Positions 48,922 to 57,570 of a stretch of DNA of 64,000 nucleotides are shown here, one piece after another. The position numbers and the translations under genes are program-made. This stretch comes from Brasilonema angustatum HA4187-MV1 (GTDB lineage: Bacteria; Cyanobacteriota; Cyanobacteriia; Cyanobacteriales; Nostocaceae), in the NCBI GenBank assembly GCA_019359695.1, contig JAHHGV010000024.1, positions 1 through 64,000 of the forward strand, in the 5' to 3' direction. The notes under the pieces were generated by a model. That model saw nothing but the letters and a program-made list of their open reading frames with translations. It was not told the DNA's origin and ran no database searches. Each line of letters begins with the position of its first letter. Position 1 is the first letter of the stretch.

Positions 48922-50295
48922 ATGACTAACAAACCAAAAATAATTGTCTTAGATGATGATCCAACAGGTTCTCAAACAGTCCACAGTTGCTTGCTACTCA
49001 TGCATTGGGATGTGGAAACATTATGCTTGGGGTTGCAAGATGATTCACCAATTTTCTTTGTATTAACAAACACAAGAGCGCTTCCCCCAGAGGAAGCCGC
49101 ATCTATTACCAGAAAAGTTTGCCATAACCTGAAACAGGCAATATCTAGAGTCGGGGGAGATACAGGAGCAAAATCCACCATCACCTTAGAAACAGATACA
49201 ACAAAAGGGTTTATCGTTGTCAGTCGTTCTGATTCGACTTTACGAGGACATTACCCAATTGAAACTGATGTCATCGCCGAGGAACTTGGTCCATTTGATG
49301 CTCATTTTCTCGTACCAGCGTTTTTTGAAGGCGGACGGATTACCCGTGACAGTGTACATTATTTGATAGTTGATGGTGTTCCCACCCCTGTCCATGAAAC
49401 TGAATTTGCTCGTGATTCAGTCTTTGAGTATCATCATAGCTACTTACCCAAGTATGTGGAAGAAAAAACTCAAGGAAGTATCAGTGCTGAGTCGGTAGAA
49501 AGGTTTTCATTGGCGGATATTCGCGCTGGTAGCTTAGAACGACTTATGCAACTCACTAATAACCAATGTGCTGTTGTGGATGGTGAAACTCAAGCAGATT
49601 TCAACCAGTTTGCACAAGATGTTCTAACCGCAGTCAGTCAGGGGAAACGCTTTCTGTTTCGTAGTGCTGCTAGTATCTTAACGGCAATAGCCGGATTACC
49701 GCCCCAACCGATTGCTCCAGAAAATATGTCACAGTACGTGCAACGAGGTAAACCGGGTATAGTAATTGTTGGTTCCCATGTTAAAAAGACAACTCAGCAG
49801 TTAGAGGTGCTCTTGCAACAAGAGAAAACGATGGGAATTGAAGTGGATGTGGCGCGGTTGGTTGATGATGGAGCAAATGAATCTGCTACACTGCTAAGCG
49901 AGGTTCTAGATCATGTCCATGCAGCATATGATGCTGGAAAAACAGCAGTGGTTTATACCAGCCGTCAGGAACTGGCTTTTAAGGATGCTAAGACAAGGTT
50001 AGAGTTTGGTACAAAGGTGTCAAGCTTATTGATGGATATCGTGCGGGGTTTACCACCGGATATGGGATTTTTAATCAGTAAAGGTGGCATTACTTCAAAC
50101 GATGTCTTAAGTACAGGTTTAGCTTTGACTTCGGCGCGGTTACTTGGTCAAATTTTACCTGGTTGTTCAATGGTGATAACTCCATCAGACCATCCTCAGT
50201 TTCCTAATTTACCAGTTGTGCTGTTTCCAGGAAATGTCGGCGATGCTGATGCATTGGCAATAGTCGCTAAAAGACTAAATAAAAATACAGGGTGA
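48922..50295 (+). CDS. Four-carbon acid sugar kinase family protein (DUF1537/OtnK type)
   Basis: 457 residues from ATG 48922; the frame extends to a TTG at 48835 overlapping the previous stop, but the conserved part begins KPKIIVLDDDPTGSQTVHS just after this ATG. Later: IVVSRSDSTLRGHYPIETDV and the nucleotide-binding GFLISKGGITSNDVLSTGL near the end. Members phosphorylate four-carbon acid sugars such as threonate or erythronate, or related compounds. No dehydrogenase or aldolase partner is nearby, so the substrate is open. Confidence 0.87.
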   Translation: MTNKPKIIVLDDDPTGSQTVHSCLLLMHWDVETLCLGLQDDSPIFFVLTNTRALPPEEAASITRKVCHNLKQAISRVGGDTGAKSTITLETDTTKGFIVVSRSDSTLRGHYPIETDVIAEELGPFDAHFLVPAFFEGGRITRDSVHYLIVDGVPTPVHETEFARDSVFEYHHSYLPKYVEEKTQGSISAESVERFSLADIRAGSLERLMQLTNNQCAVVDGETQADFNQFAQDVLTAVSQGKRFLFRSAASILTAIAGLPPQPIAPENMSQYVQRGKPGIVIVGSHVKKTTQQLEVLLQQEKTMGIEVDVARLVDDGANESATLLSEVLDHVHAAYDAGKTAVVYTSRQELAFKDAKTRLEFGTKVSSLLMDIVRGLPPDMGFLISKGGITSNDVLSTGLALTSARLLGQILPGCSMVITPSDHPQFPNLPVVLFPGNVGDADALAIVAKRLNKNTG

Positions 50296-50343
50296 GGAGT
50301 GTGAATTTTTAATAACGCTGTTGCAAATTGTCACTAATCTAGT

Positions 50344-51675
50344 ATGGATGATCGCTCTATTCCTTATTCTGGCAACCGTTATATGACTTCTGACTCTACT
50401 ATCCCTGATCAGAAGTCAGAAAAAGCCTTTGGTGAAGTAGAGAAAATTTCTGCTCTTTCTGATTTAGAGTCGATTTCGCAACCAGAGGAAAATCCAGTCC
50501 TCCCCGAAGCAGAAGTAAATTCTGTCCTACTTTACTTAAAATCACATATTCCCGATTATAATGTGCAGTCAAATTCCAATCATTCCAACGTGGAGTCAAA
50601 TTCTTTCGAGCCTAATATAGAACAGACAAATTCTTCCGATTCCAACGTGAAGTCAAACTCTTTCGAGCCTAATATAGAACAGACAAATTTTTCCGATTCC
50701 AATGTGGAGGCAAATTCTTTAGAACCTAATATAGAACAGACAAATTCTTCCGATGCCAATGTGAAAGCAAATTCTCTCGTCCCTGATAGTGAGCCACATC
50801 CTATTTCGGATACAGAGTCAAATTCTTCCGATTCCAATGTTGGGTCAAATTCCGTCGTTCCTGATGTAGAATTTAATCCAGCCAATATCAACGTAGAGTT
50901 GAGTGAAGAATTCCCGTATTCGACAGCAACGGTGAATCCTAATATTCAAGTCCAAATAAAAAGTCAGGAGGGAAAACTTTTATTAATACTACCAACCGAA
51001 TCACAATTGCCAGCCTCAGAACACAGTTGGACTGAGATTTGGCAACAAATGAAGCTGCGACTTTTAGCTTGCGAGCGCTCTTTTTCACCTAATACAGCCG
51101 TGAATCTGATCGCCCAAGATCGCTTATTGGATAACAGACAACTCCAAGAACTGGCGGAAAGTTTGAATCAATTTCAAATTCAGCTAAAATCAGTTTCTAC
51201 TAGTCGTCGGCAAACTGCGATCGCTGCAGTTACAATGGGCTACTCTGTAGAACAACTAGAGCGACAAACAACACTTGGCAGTGAGTTAAAGTCTGAGACA
51301 CCTCCTTTTGCAGAACCTCTCTATTTAGACAAGACGGTGCGTTCTGGGGAAGAAATCCGTCATCCGGGTCATGTTATCCTCCTAGGGGACTTGAATCCTG
51401 GTGGTATCGTAGTTGCAAATGGAGATATTCTTGTTTGGGGTCGTCTACGTGGAATTGCTCATGCGGGTGCCCTTGGAAACCGTGATTGTCTGATTATGAG
51501 TTTGCAGATGGAACCAACCCAGCTGCGAATTGCAGATGCTGTTGCTAGGGCACCAGAAAAATCGCCATTGCAGTTTTATCCGGAAGTGGCGTATATTACG
51601 TCCCAAGGAATCCGTATTGCAAGGGTGAGCGATTTTTCTAAAATCCTATTAAGTAGGATGATAAAAGACACATAA
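50344..51675 (+). CDS. minC: Septum-site determining protein MinC with repeat-expanded N-terminal linker
   Basis: 443 residues. The C-terminal beta-helix domain (~330-420, VRSGEEIRHPGHVILLGDLN, PGGIVVANGDILVWGRLRGI) is typical MinC and dimerises and binds MinD. Residues ~200-300 give the N-terminal FtsZ-inhibiting domain (IKSQEGKLLLILPTESQLP...). Before that lies a disordered, Asn/Ser/Glu-rich segment (~55-185) built of 19-residue repeats. First gene of minCDE; MinC blocks FtsZ assembly away from midcell. Confidence 0.93.
   Translation: MDDRSIPYSGNRYMTSDSTIPDQKSEKAFGEVEKISALSDLESISQPEENPVLPEAEVNSVLLYLKSHIPDYNVQSNSNHSNVESNSFEPNIEQTNSSDSNVKSNSFEPNIEQTNFSDSNVEANSLEPNIEQTNSSDANVKANSLVPDSEPHPISDTESNSSDSNVGSNSVVPDVEFNPANINVELSEEFPYSTATVNPNIQVQIKSQEGKLLLILPTESQLPASEHSWTEIWQQMKLRLLACERSFSPNTAVNLIAQDRLLDNRQLQELAESLNQFQIQLKSVSTSRRQTAIAAVTMGYSVEQLERQTTLGSELKSETPPFAEPLYLDKTVRSGEEIRHPGHVILLGDLNPGGIVVANGDILVWGRLRGIAHAGALGNRDCLIMSLQMEPTQLRIADAVARAPEKSPLQFYPEVAYITSQGIRIARVSDFSKILLSRMIKDT
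50608..50778 (+). repeat. 57-bp tandem repeat in minC
   Basis: GAGCCTAATATAGAACAGAC and its variants start at 50608, 50665 and 50722, a 57-bp period (19 codons, unit EPNIEQTNSSDSNVKSNSF). Copies differ at a few positions. More degenerate copies extend on both sides (about 50570-50880). Confidence 0.9.
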
Positions 51676-51727
51676 ATCTTTTTTATTGTTGTATATTTTC
51701 TAATCACTAATCGAGCTCGTTTCTATC

Positions 51728-52534
51728 ATGACTCGCATTATTGTTACAACCTCCGGCAAAGGAGGGGTGGGAAAAACCACGATTACGGCAAATCTGGGGA
51801 TGGCTTTAGCCAAAATGGGGCGTCAAGTAGCTTTGGTTGATGCGGATTTTGGTTTGAGAAATTTGGATTTGTTGCTAGGGCTAGAAAACCGGATAGTTTA
51901 TACTGCTGTTGAAGTTCTGGCTAGAGAGTGTCGCTTAGAACAAGCTTTGGTGAAGGATAAGCGACAACCTAACCTCGTTTTGTTACCTGCTGCGCAAAAT
52001 CGCACCAAAGATGCGGTCACTCCTGACCAGATGAAATTATTGGTGAATGCACTAGCGCAGAAGTATCAATATGTTTTGGTTGATAGCCCAGCGGGAATTG
52101 AAATGGGGTTCAAAAACGCGATCGCCCCAGCAAAAGAAGCCCTGATTATCACCACTCCAGAAATTGCTTCTGTGCGTGATGCTGATCGTGTCGTTGGGTT
52201 ACTAGAAGCACAAGGCATTAAACGTATTCACTTGATTATTAACCGTATCAGACCTGCAATGGTACGGGCAAATGATATGATGTCTGTTCAAGATGTTCAG
52301 GAACTTCTGGCAATTCCCTTGATTGGAGTTGTTCCTGATGATGAGCGGGTTATTGTATCTACCAATCGCGGTGAACCTTTAGTATTAGCGGAAAACCCTT
52401 CTTTAGCTGCTACAGCTTTCGACAACATTGTTCGGAGATTAGAAGGGGAAACGGTTGAATTTCTTGAACTGGACTCAACTCAAGACAACATATTCTCTCG
52501 TTTGAGAAAGTTGTTTTGGACAAAAAGTCTTTAA
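51728..52534 (+). CDS. minD: Septum-site determining ATPase MinD
   Basis: 268 residues. Deviant Walker A TSGKGGVGKTTITANLG, switch VLVDSPAGIE, and a C-terminal amphipathic helix (IFSRLRKLFWTKSL) that is the membrane targeting sequence. It binds membrane with ATP, recruits MinC and is released by MinE. 52 bp after minC, 30 bp before minE. Confidence 0.97.
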   Translation: MTRIIVTTSGKGGVGKTTITANLGMALAKMGRQVALVDADFGLRNLDLLLGLENRIVYTAVEVLARECRLEQALVKDKRQPNLVLLPAAQNRTKDAVTPDQMKLLVNALAQKYQYVLVDSPAGIEMGFKNAIAPAKEALIITTPEIASVRDADRVVGLLEAQGIKRIHLIINRIRPAMVRANDMMSVQDVQELLAIPLIGVVPDDERVIVSTNRGEPLVLAENPSLAATAFDNIVRRLEGETVEFLELDSTQDNIFSRLRKLFWTKSL

Positions 52535-52564
52535 TCTGTTCCGTCTGTTGCTGACTTAGCTCCA

Positions 52565-52864
52565 ATGATTCTTGAAATTTTAGAAAAAATTTTTGTTCGT
52601 AGTGTTGACAACAGTCGCACTCAAGTTAAACGCCGCCTGCAATTAGTGATAGCTCATGACCGTGCTGACATCAGCCCTGATGTACTAGAAAAGATGCGGC
52701 AAGAAATCTTAGAAATCGTTTGTCGTTACGTAGAAATTGAAACGGACGGCTTAGAGTTTTCCCTGGAAAGCAATCAACGGACAACAGCTTTAATTGCTAA
52801 CATGCCAATTCGTCGAGTCAAAGAAGATCAAGAAGAAATGTCTGAATTAGACAGCAGCAATTAG
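52565..52864 (+). CDS. minE: Cell division topological specificity factor MinE
   Basis: 99 residues: N-terminal membrane/MinD-contact helix ([11 protein letters not shown]), [20 protein letters not shown] (anti-MinCD region) and the dimerisation domain ([18 protein letters not shown]). It stimulates MinD ATPase so that MinCD is placed away from midcell. Last gene of the min operon. Confidence 0.96.
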   Translation: MILEILEKIFVRSVDNSRTQVKRRLQLVIAHDRADISPDVLEKMRQEILEIVCRYVEIETDGLEFSLESNQRTTALIANMPIRRVKEDQEEMSELDSSN

Positions 52865-53093
52865 GTCTAAGTGATTTGACGCTTTTTGTGTGATCATTAG
52901 CAACAACAACAAATAATTCTGTCCTAACTGCGCCAGAATGAATTTCGCGCGGCTGAAGTAGCGCAGTTAGGCAGTGTGCTCTGTCTTGGAGAAAACAGTG
53001 GCTCACCCCGGCTGTAGCACCTCAATTTATTGATGTGAACCACTACACCCAGCCTACGGCACGAAGCGCCCCGATAGCCCAAGCGTGCCGTTA

Positions 53094-53322
53094 GGGGCGT
53101 TGCTGATTTGAAGTATCAATTCAGTTTTGTCATGCTGAATGTAGCGAGCGCGAAATGTAGAGACGTTTGCGCAGCGCCCCCTTAGGGGCTAGTGGCTTCC
53201 CGCAGGGTAGCATCTGCGAGATTCTATGTCCTCCGGACACGCTTCGCTAACGCTTCTGTTCCTGAGCTTCGCTCAGGACTACGCTCAGAATGACAATTCA
53301 TACCTTAATTCAGCAACGCCCC
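53094..53322. mobile_element. MITE-like element packed with dispersed repeats
   Basis: Left end GGGGCGTTGCTGATTTGAAG... and right end ...TTAATTCAGCAACGCCCC are imperfect inverted repeats of about 33 bp. The interior carries palindromic units (GCGCAGCGCCCCCTTAGGGG, CTGAGCTTCGCTCAG). Outside, CCGTTAGG flanks and CGGGGCG arms extend a larger palindrome, and GCTGAGTCCCAAGGGGACAC is duplicated at 53338 and about 53441. No coding content. Confidence 0.65.
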
Positions 53323-53549
53323 GTTAGGCTATCGGGGCGCTGAGTCCCAAGGGGACACGCTCTTGCAATGCAAACGCGCTTCATAACCTTATACCCTTAC
53401 ACCCTTGCACCCTTACACCCTGCCCTATGGCACAAAGTGCCACGCTGAGTCCCAAGGGGACACACTTTTGCAATGCTATCGGGCATTGACGTCTCCCGCG
53501 TCCCCTTAACCTGCTTTTCCTTAAGTGAATTTTGGAGATATTATGAAAC

Positions 53550-53635
53550 GGAGAGAGAGGGATTCGAACCCTCGTTGAGGTTGCCCCCAAACAGCATTTC
53601 CAGTGCTGCGCCTTCAACCACTCGGCCATCTCTCC
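53550..53635 (-). tRNA. tRNA-Ser (anticodon GGA)
   Basis: The minus strand reads GGAGAGATGGCCGAGTGGTT...GGTTCGAATCCCTCTCTCTCC, 86 nt, with a 7-bp acceptor stem, a long variable arm as in class II tRNAs, the GTTCGAATC T-loop, and anticodon loop CTGGAAA giving GGA. It decodes UCC/UCU. The CCA end is not encoded. Confidence 0.96.
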
Positions 53636-53723
53636 AGGCGTCACGAATTCCAAGTATACAATAAGATAAATTAAACTGCAACTAAATTTCGTCTAAAGTC
53701 CCAAATTGAAATCAAAAGTTCAA

Positions 53724-54092
53724 ATGTCCGAGACATACACTGTTAAAGTTCGCGATCGCGCCAAAGGCACAGTATACACCTTGCAAGTCCCTGATGACCG
53801 CTACATCCTGCATACGGGTGAAAAACAAGGGGTAGAACTGCCGTTTTCATGTCGGAATGGGGCTTGCACCACTTGTGCTGTCCGGGTACTCTCAGGAGAA
53901 ATTTACCAACCGGAAGCTATTGGACTCTCACCAGAGTTGCAGAAAAAAGGTTATGCCCTATTGTGCGTCAGTTATGCTCGCTCTGATTTGGAGGTGGAGA
54001 CACAAGACGAAGATGAAGTCTATGAACTCCAGTTTGGACGCTTTTTCGCTAGGGGGAAAGTTCGCAAAGGTCTTCCCTTAGATGAAGATTAA
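53724..54092 (+). CDS. Plant-type 2Fe-2S ferredoxin with C-terminal extension
   Basis: 122 residues from ATG 53724. Cluster ligands Cys43, Cys48, Cys51 and Cys81 (FSCRNGACTTCAV, ALLCVSY: CX4CX2CX29C). About 25 residues follow the usual end (YELQFGRFFARGKVRKGLPL), as in the FdC-type ferredoxins rather than the main photosynthetic PetF. It should be a low-potential electron carrier for a specialised partner. Its 3' end overlaps the next gene by 11 bp, so the two are probably translationally coupled. Confidence 0.9.
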   Translation: MSETYTVKVRDRAKGTVYTLQVPDDRYILHTGEKQGVELPFSCRNGACTTCAVRVLSGEIYQPEAIGLSPELQKKGYALLCVSYARSDLEVETQDEDEVYELQFGRFFARGKVRKGLPLDED

Positions 54093-54639
54093 ATTTTGTT
54101 TCAAGGGCATTGGTGCAAACCTGGAAAAAATCGTCATTCTGCTTTGTCTACTACTACTTGTAGCTTGTCAACCTCAAAAAAAACCTGAAGAAAGCACACA
54201 GGTGCAAGTCAAAGTCACACAAGTTGTCAGTGGACAAACTTTGAAGGTGGTAGGTTTGGGTGATCAACCAAGTCTCATTTCTCAAGTACGCTTGCTGGGA
54301 ATCGATGCACCAGATTTGCAGCAACGTCCTTGGGGAGATGCAGCCAAAGAACGCCTAGAAGGGGAGGTTGTGGAACAGCCTGTCATCCTGGAGTTTGATG
54401 TGCAAATCAAAGATCAATTTGGGCGGAGTTTGGCTTATGCGTGGAAAAATGGGGTTTTGTTGAATGAAGAGTTGGTGAAACAAGGGTACGCTTTGTTTGT
54501 GGGGCGATCGCCTAACCACAAATATGACCTACGCTTAGAACGTGCCCAGCAATGGGCTAGACTCATGGGGTTAGGAATTTGGGATCCAGAAAAACCTATG
54601 CGTTTGACACCCGCTGAATTTCGCCGTCAGTATCGTTAG
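54082..54639 (+). CDS. Staphylococcal-nuclease-like (thermonuclease) lipoprotein
   Basis: 185 residues. Signal peptide with lipobox LLLLVAC (Cys ~29), then an SNase fold: SQVRLLGIDAPD (Arg), WGDAAKERLEGEV (Glu), DQFGRSLAYAWKNGVLLNEE (Arg), the three catalytic residues of the family. It is a predicted membrane-anchored Ca2+-dependent nuclease outside the cytoplasm. Start ATG lies inside the end of the ferredoxin gene. Confidence 0.87.
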   Translation: MKIKFCFKGIGANLEKIVILLCLLLLVACQPQKKPEESTQVQVKVTQVVSGQTLKVVGLGDQPSLISQVRLLGIDAPDLQQRPWGDAAKERLEGEVVEQPVILEFDVQIKDQFGRSLAYAWKNGVLLNEELVKQGYALFVGRSPNHKYDLRLERAQQWARLMGLGIWDPEKPMRLTPAEFRRQYR

Positions 54640-54690
54640 TAATTCGTAATGCGCTCAGCATTACGAATTTTCAACATTCATAAGTCATTT

Positions 54691-55133
54691 ATGCCAGCAA
54701 AAGATGCATTTCATACTATTGTCAAAACAGCCCTCCAGAAGGATAAATGGCAAATAACCCACGATCCATATCCACTTGTTGCAGGTAGTTTTAATTTGGC
54801 AATTGACTTAGGTGCCCAGAAGGTAATAGCAGCCCAACGAGGAGAACATAAGATTGCTGTTGAAATTAAGAGTTTTCTTGGTCCATCTAAGATTTCAGAG
54901 TTTTATGGTGCATTAGGACAGTTTTTGGCGTATCGAACAGCACTGCAAGTACAAGAGAGCGAGGGTGCAGAGCACCCGCCAAGGGCGAACGCCTATTGTA
55001 TTTAGCAGTGCCTAATAACGTGTATGAGGAGTTTTTCACCACATCATTTATTCAATCACTAGTTGAGCAACATCAACTGTATTTGCTGATCTACGATATT
55101 GATCAGGAGGTAATTAAGCGATGGCAACCGTAG
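54691..55133 (+). pseudogene. xisH: xisH interrupted by a 26-bp dispersed repeat
   Basis: The frame from ATG 54691 starts MPAKDAFHTIVKTALQKDKW and shows the PD-(D/E)xK-like core Asp39...Glu58-x-Lys60 (FNLAIDLGA, IAVEIKSF), normal XisH up to QVQES at 54960. Then 26 foreign bases shift the frame and cause a stop at 55005. If 54961-54986 is removed, the frame continues ERLLYLAVPNNVYEEFFTTS...LLIYDIDQEVIKRWQP to a stop at 55133, giving a 138-residue XisH of normal length. XisH/XisI were named for fdxN-element excision in Anabaena, but pairs are widespread and may have other roles. Confidence 0.92.
54961..54986. repeat. 26-bp short dispersed repeat inserted in xisH
   Basis: GAGGGTGCAGAGCACCCGCC plus AAGGGC. 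It contains the palindrome GGGTGCAGAGCACCC. Precise removal restores the XisH frame, so it is a recent insertion. A GCGA occurs at both edges and could be a 4-bp target duplication. Confidence 0.88.
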
Positions 55134-55453
55134 ATGAATATCGTCAGCACATTCAAAGATTGTTGAGTGAACACGCTACGTTAGTTTGGGATAGCCGCAT
55201 TAGAGCAGAGCTAATTTTTGATCAAGAGCGCGATCGCTATCAATTGGTATATGTCGGCTGGCGTGAATCACAGCGTGTTTATGGAATTGTGCTTCATCTT
55301 GACATTATAGATGGAAAAATCTGGGTACAGCAGGACGGAACAGAAGTCGGCATTGCCAATAAGCTAGTTGAAGTAGGAGTGCCAAAACACGATATTGTCT
55401 TGGGTATTGATCCACCAAAGATGCGTCAATACACAGAATTTGCTGTTGGTTGA
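55121..55453 (+). CDS. xisI: XisI family protein
   Basis: 110 residues: MATVDEYRQHIQRLLSEHAT, DQERDRYQLVYVGWRESQRV and GIANKLVEVGVPKHDIVLGI, a full match to XisI (fdxN element excision controlling factor). It overlaps the original end of xisH by 13 bp, the normal arrangement of the pair. With xisH broken, XisI may be left without its partner. Confidence 0.93.
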   Translation: MATVDEYRQHIQRLLSEHATLVWDSRIRAELIFDQERDRYQLVYVGWRESQRVYGIVLHLDIIDGKIWVQQDGTEVGIANKLVEVGVPKHDIVLGIDPPKMRQYTEFAVG

Positions 55454-55781
55454 GTCAACTATCAGTTATCAGTTTCACTGTTCGCTGTTCACTGATTTGT
55501 TGAGACTGTTTAGAACGCTAAATTTTATGACTTGAGATACAGGCAAGTGTTTTTACAAATTTGGAATAATTAGTATATAGGAATCTGATTTGGTTTATGT
55601 TCGCTTGTCTGGCGTTATGCGCTAGCTGTGGCGTCAGCCATAACCATGCTTAGTAGTTGAGCTAGGGAATGGGGAACTCTTAACTGTTAATAGGAGACAT
55701 AAACTGTACAGAGTTCTGTTCAAAAATCAAATAGGACTCCCATAGTTTGTTTGTTATTCTTAGAAAGATCTAACATTTAAT

Positions 55782-56183
55782 ATGAGCATTCGTTTACCAA
55801 TAATAGCTGCCACCTTGATGGCTACCACCGTTAGTTTAGGTACGGTTTTTAACGCTTCACCAGCTTCTGCGCGAGACACAATAACTTGTGAAAGCACCGG
55901 TAATAACAGGAACACTTGTTCGGTAGATAGAGGAAGCAGAGTAAGGTTTGTCAGGCAATTGTCTGATGCTAGTTGTAGAGGAAATTGGGGCTATGATAGA
56001 GACCGTATTTGGGTAAAGAATGGCTGTCGAGCAGAGTTCGCAGTGAGCGATCGCTCAGATGGCAGATACGACAGAAATGACAGATATAATGACGGATACC
56101 GCAGAAATGACAGATATGACGGATATGGCGGATACGGCGGATACGGCGGAAATGACAGATATAATGACGGATACCGTAGATAA
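55782..56183 (+). CDS. Secreted DUF3011 protein with Gly/Tyr/Arg/Asp-rich tail
   Basis: 133 residues. Signal peptide (IIAATLMATTVSLGTVFNAS-PASA), then DUF3011 (TCESTGNNRNTCSVDRGSRV, RQLSDASCRGNWGYDRDRIW, VKNGCRAEF) with four Cys likely paired outside the cytoplasm. The tail is a low-complexity repeat (RNDRYNDGYRR, YGGYGGYGG) that could be sticky or disordered. Function unknown. The 55454-55781 spacer shows only short repeats. Confidence 0.85.
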   Translation: MSIRLPIIAATLMATTVSLGTVFNASPASARDTITCESTGNNRNTCSVDRGSRVRFVRQLSDASCRGNWGYDRDRIWVKNGCRAEFAVSDRSDGRYDRNDRYNDGYRRNDRYDGYGGYGGYGGNDRYNDGYRR

Positions 56184-56265
56184 ATGAATCTACTGAGATT
56201 TTTGAGAGTCAATTAAGACTTGATCTTATATCATGTCCGGATAAACATTTATCAAAAACGAAGAA

Positions 56266-56346
56266 CCTCACCCCCATCCCCTCTCCTGAATAAGGAGAGG
56301 GGTGCCCGATAGCGTAGCGTGCCGTTAGGCATAGGGCGGGGTGAGG
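56266..56346. repeat. CCTCACCCC...GGGGTGAGG palindromic repeat
   Basis: Outer arms CCTCACCCC / GGGGTGAGG enclose CCCCTCTCCTGAATAAGGAG and GCCCGATAGCGTAGCGTGCC. The same family occurs inside the nested element at 57.6 kb and partly at 47.95 kb. The remainder of 56184-56547 has no gene. Confidence 0.8.
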
Positions 56347-56547
56347 TCTTTTTATTGTGAGTAATTAGTGCGATATGCCCCCACACTGACAACAAGCTGT
56401 ACAGTTCCACCCGAAGCGTGAGAACGAGAAGACTGCCATAATAATGATTAATAACTAATCTTTCTACAACCTAACGATATAATTCCTATTACAGCTTTCC
56501 GGAACGCTCTATATCGAAAGCGTTAAGTTCTTAAAGCTGAGGTTTAA

Positions 56548-57570
56548 ATGATAAACATCTTGGATTTGGGGGAAACTGCAAAAGCCCAAGAACTCCAGCG
56601 ACGCGGTACAGATTTGTTGCGACGCTTGCTGGATGACTGCAAAAGTCCTGGCAAGAAAAAGCAGTTGGCTTTGAAGTTTGCTCCTTTTCAGCAGTTAACT
56701 GTTGACTTGGCTGTGCAGTCGGGTGAGATGGTGCAAGCGTTGGAATTAGCAGAACAAGGGAAAAATGCTTGCTTGGCTTGGCTGCTGGATGCTTGGAATG
56801 GTGAGTCTCCTGCATGGGAAGAGATGAAACAACTGCTCAATCCCACTACTGCTATAGTTTACTGGCATCTTAGCCCAGCCGCTCTACACACTTTCATCCT
56901 GAAACACGACGCTTCATCACCCATCCTCATTTCTCCTCCTTCCTTTGCAAGCGGGGTTGGGGGAGATTTCCAGTCGGATGAGTTAGAAGTACCCGCAGCA
57001 GCGCGACGCTTGCACGAGTTTGAAAACTGGGTGAAAGAATGGAATGAACAATACGCCAGTTATTGTGAGGGTAGAGATACTCTGACTCTAGAAGATATTT
57101 GCCAGTTCAATCTGAGTCACTACGAGTTGGTAAGCCTTTCTGCTTGTGAAACGGCTGTTACAGGGAATCAAACTATCAGCACTGAATATGTGGGTTTAGT
57201 CAGTGGCTTTGTGCGTCAGGGTGTTGCTCATGTCGTCAGCACGCTGTGGCGGGTGGAATCTGTTTCCAGTGCTTTGTTCATGATGGAATTTTACCGCCAG
57301 TTAAATAGAGATATTGAACCCACCACCGCCCTCAGACAAACTCAAATTTGGCTGGCGACTGTTAAATATAGTGAACTCGTTCAATGGTACAAAGATATCG
57401 CCGCCGAAATCGCCCAAAGTGATTCTCTTTGCGCCGAAGATTTGAAAGACAAAGCCAAAATCATCGAATACGATGTTGAGAAAATAAATTCGTTTGTTCC
57501 TCCTTACGCTCATCCCTATTTCTGGGCTAGTTTCATTATCACTGGGACTGTTTCAGGACTTACACACTGA
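56548..57570 (+). pseudogene. CHAT-domain protein lacking its catalytic His segment
   Basis: 340 residues. The N-terminal ~100 residues are TPR-like helices of a TPR-CHAT protein (QLALKFAPFQQLTVDLAVQS, ALELAEQGKNACLAWLL). The C-terminal half of CHAT is present, with Cys200 in LVSLSACETAVTG, ISTEYVGLVSGFVRQGVAHV and HPYFWASFIITG. The block normally between YASYCEG and DTLTLEDI, which holds the catalytic His (HFTGHG type), is absent: an in-frame internal deletion. The last codons come from the end of the adjacent MITE. Probably inactive as a protease, though the frame is open. Confidence 0.75.

Noticed and set aside
50580-50891. Antisense frame over the minC repeats
   Set aside because: Mirror image of the 57-bp tandem repeats with repetitive composition.
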